Shown: piece by piece, positions 63,239 to 64,000 of the stretch
Layout of the letters: every line of letters begins with the position of its first letter
Position numbering within the stretch: the stretch's first letter is position 1
NCBI GenBank assembly: GCA_016928775.1
Contig: JAFGKD010000016.1
Span: forward strand, 1-64,000
Direction: 5' to 3'
From: Candidatus Zhuqueibacterota bacterium
Lineage (GTDB): Bacteria; Zhuqueibacterota; Zhuqueibacteria; Residuimicrobiales; Krinioviventaceae
Length of the DNA: 64,000 bases
Notes under the pieces: model-generated
The model's database searches: none
What the model saw: only the letters and a program-made list of their open reading frames with translations
Told to the model about the DNA's origin: nothing
Position numbers and translations under genes: made by a program

Positions 63239-64000
63239 CTAAGCTGTCATAAAAAAATCAAGGTCCATTTTTTGAGCCGATCGCACTTTTCGCAAAAGCA
63301 TAGCCAAAAAAATCATTCCCAAAAACAGACAGAGTTTTAGCAAAGCATCCGGCAATTTTGCGCTAATGCCTGTCAATAATGTACAAACTGCCATTATTGC
63401 CACACTCATTTTGCCTGTATGCGGCAAAATCCACTTGTCCAAAACAGGCGTTGTATCGAAAAAGCGCCAAAAATAGCGCACTGCTGCTATCAGAACAATC
63501 AAGATGATCAAACACAGGGTGGGTGCCAACAAGATTGCTACATTCTTGTGTATTGACGCCAAATCGAAGCGCAGGAGTGATCTGGCTGAATGGCGGATCA
63601 CATTGTAAACAGTAAAAGTGAGATAATGCAGAATAGTCGCAAGCAGCAGATTCTTTGAGATGTAAACGACCATCCGATTTTGCGACAATACAGTCGCCAT
63701 GGTGCCCACTCGATAAAGCGTCATTGTTATCCCGCAAAAAAGAAAAAAATAGGAGATCGAGAGAGGATATTTCCGAATCGAGAAATGAGGGACATCGGTA
63801 CGAAACAGAATAATGGCAGCTAATATCAGGACGAATGGGAGAGACCAGCTTTTGCTGTTACTATTGTTAAACACGTAACCAGCACACACAAAAATGAGCC
63901 AGGGCAGGAATGGGAAATTGCCACGAGCGATGACCTTGAAAGTATTTGAGGTAAATCCATCCGGCAAGATGAGCCAGAGCACGATAATAATCATAATAAA
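63239..64000 (-). CDS. Polytopic membrane protein, partial, possibly acyltransferase-like
   Basis: The C-terminal 251 or more residues of a membrane protein with about seven hydrophobic helices. The reading frame remains open at the window edge, so the start is probably outside. NFPFLPWLIFVCAGYVF is reminiscent of acyltransferase-3 or HGSNAT/DUF1624 membrane proteins, but this is a weak resemblance. No catalytic residue is identified. Confidence 0.5.
   Translation of the reverse strand, partial: FIMIIIVLWLILPDGFTSNTFKVIARGNFPFLPWLIFVCAGYVFNNSNSKSWSLPFVLILAAIILFRTDVPHFSIRKYPLSISYFFLFCGITMTLYRVGTMATVLSQNRMVVYISKNLLLATILHYLTFTVYNVIRHSARSLLRFDLASIHKNVAILLAPTLCLIILIVLIAAVRYFWRFFDTTPVLDKWILPHTGKMSVAIMAVCTLLTGISAKLPDALLKLCLFLGMIFLAMLLRKVRSAQKMDLDFFMTA

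Noticed and set aside
63223..63240. AGTACA-N6-TGTACT hairpin between the FAH gene and the membrane protein
   Set aside because: Only 6 bp and no T-run; too weak to call as a terminator.
1..64000. Prophage, integrase, transposase or rRNA genes
   Set aside because: None were seen; the FHIPEP island has no visible integrase, att site or insertion sequence at its edges.

Overview
The window most likely comes from a Gram-negative bacterium of the FCB superphylum (Calditrichota/KSB1/Ignavibacteria-like; not resolvable further by eye). Six extracellular proteins end in the roughly 80-residue type IX secretion (T9SS) sorting domain with an N-x-PNPFN-x-(T/S)T core and a terminal Lys. Lipoprotein and Tat signals and large secreted glycoside hydrolases and CotH/LTD proteins suggest a polysaccharide-degrading saprophyte. 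Genes are tightly packed with many ATGA-type overlaps, mostly on the plus strand as far as 54.3 kb.

Layout. (1) 0.1-17.5 kb is a carbohydrate-utilisation locus: secreted FG-GAP protein, secreted jelly-roll-like protein, sulfatase, MFS sugar-acid transporter, Gfo/Idh/MocA oxidoreductase, then a non-phosphorylative pentonate module (YjhG-type pentonate dehydratase, GntP permease, YjhH/YagE-type aldolase), FGGY kinase, GH127 beta-L-arabinofuranosidase, aldo/keto reductase and an apiosidase-like DUF5060/DUF4038 glycosidase. Secreted enzymes would release pentoses from a (possibly sulfated) pectin-like glycan, and the cytoplasmic enzymes would oxidise, dehydrate and cleave them to pyruvate plus glycolaldehyde. 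(2) 17.7-25.7 kb is the most unusual part: five co-directional genes without membrane segments, encoding a small helical/glycine-repeat protein, two P-loop NTPases, a 1300-aa winged helix-TPR-FHIPEP protein and a 592-aa FHIPEP protein. FHIPEP here means the soluble C-terminal domain of the flagellar/type III export gate FlhA/SctV. No export-channel or flagellar gene is nearby. I read it as an undescribed STAND-like signalling or conflict system built around FlhA-C-type ring domains. (3) 25.7-27.9 kb is housekeeping: tandem universal stress protein, small zinc-finger protein, tRNA-Pro(UGG), RdgB and a small zinc-ribbon protein. (4) 28.2-51.8 kb is a second extracellular locus: CBM9-like T9SS protein, SGNH/TPR membrane protein, two giant CotH/LTD paralogues, a DUF6057 membrane protein coupled to a TolB-like propeller with a CxxCH motif, a sensor kinase and response regulator, GH43-CBM6, GH2 and a ThuA-like T9SS protein. 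(5) 51.8-64 kb: GntR regulator divergent from SerA-like dehydrogenase with a perfect 20-bp palindrome between them, a two-gene toxin-antitoxin-like pair, a DnaE2-type polymerase, DUF72, T9SS-sorted arylsulfotransferase, an NAD epimerase, a possible 34-aa membrane peptide, an FAH-family hydrolase and a partial membrane protein.

Intergenic structure includes three kinds of palindromic repeat, one strong intrinsic terminator, one near-consensus sigma70 promoter, and a roughly 100-nt leader that appears twice upstream of T9SS cargo genes. All family assignments are from reading the translated sequence; no database search was possible.
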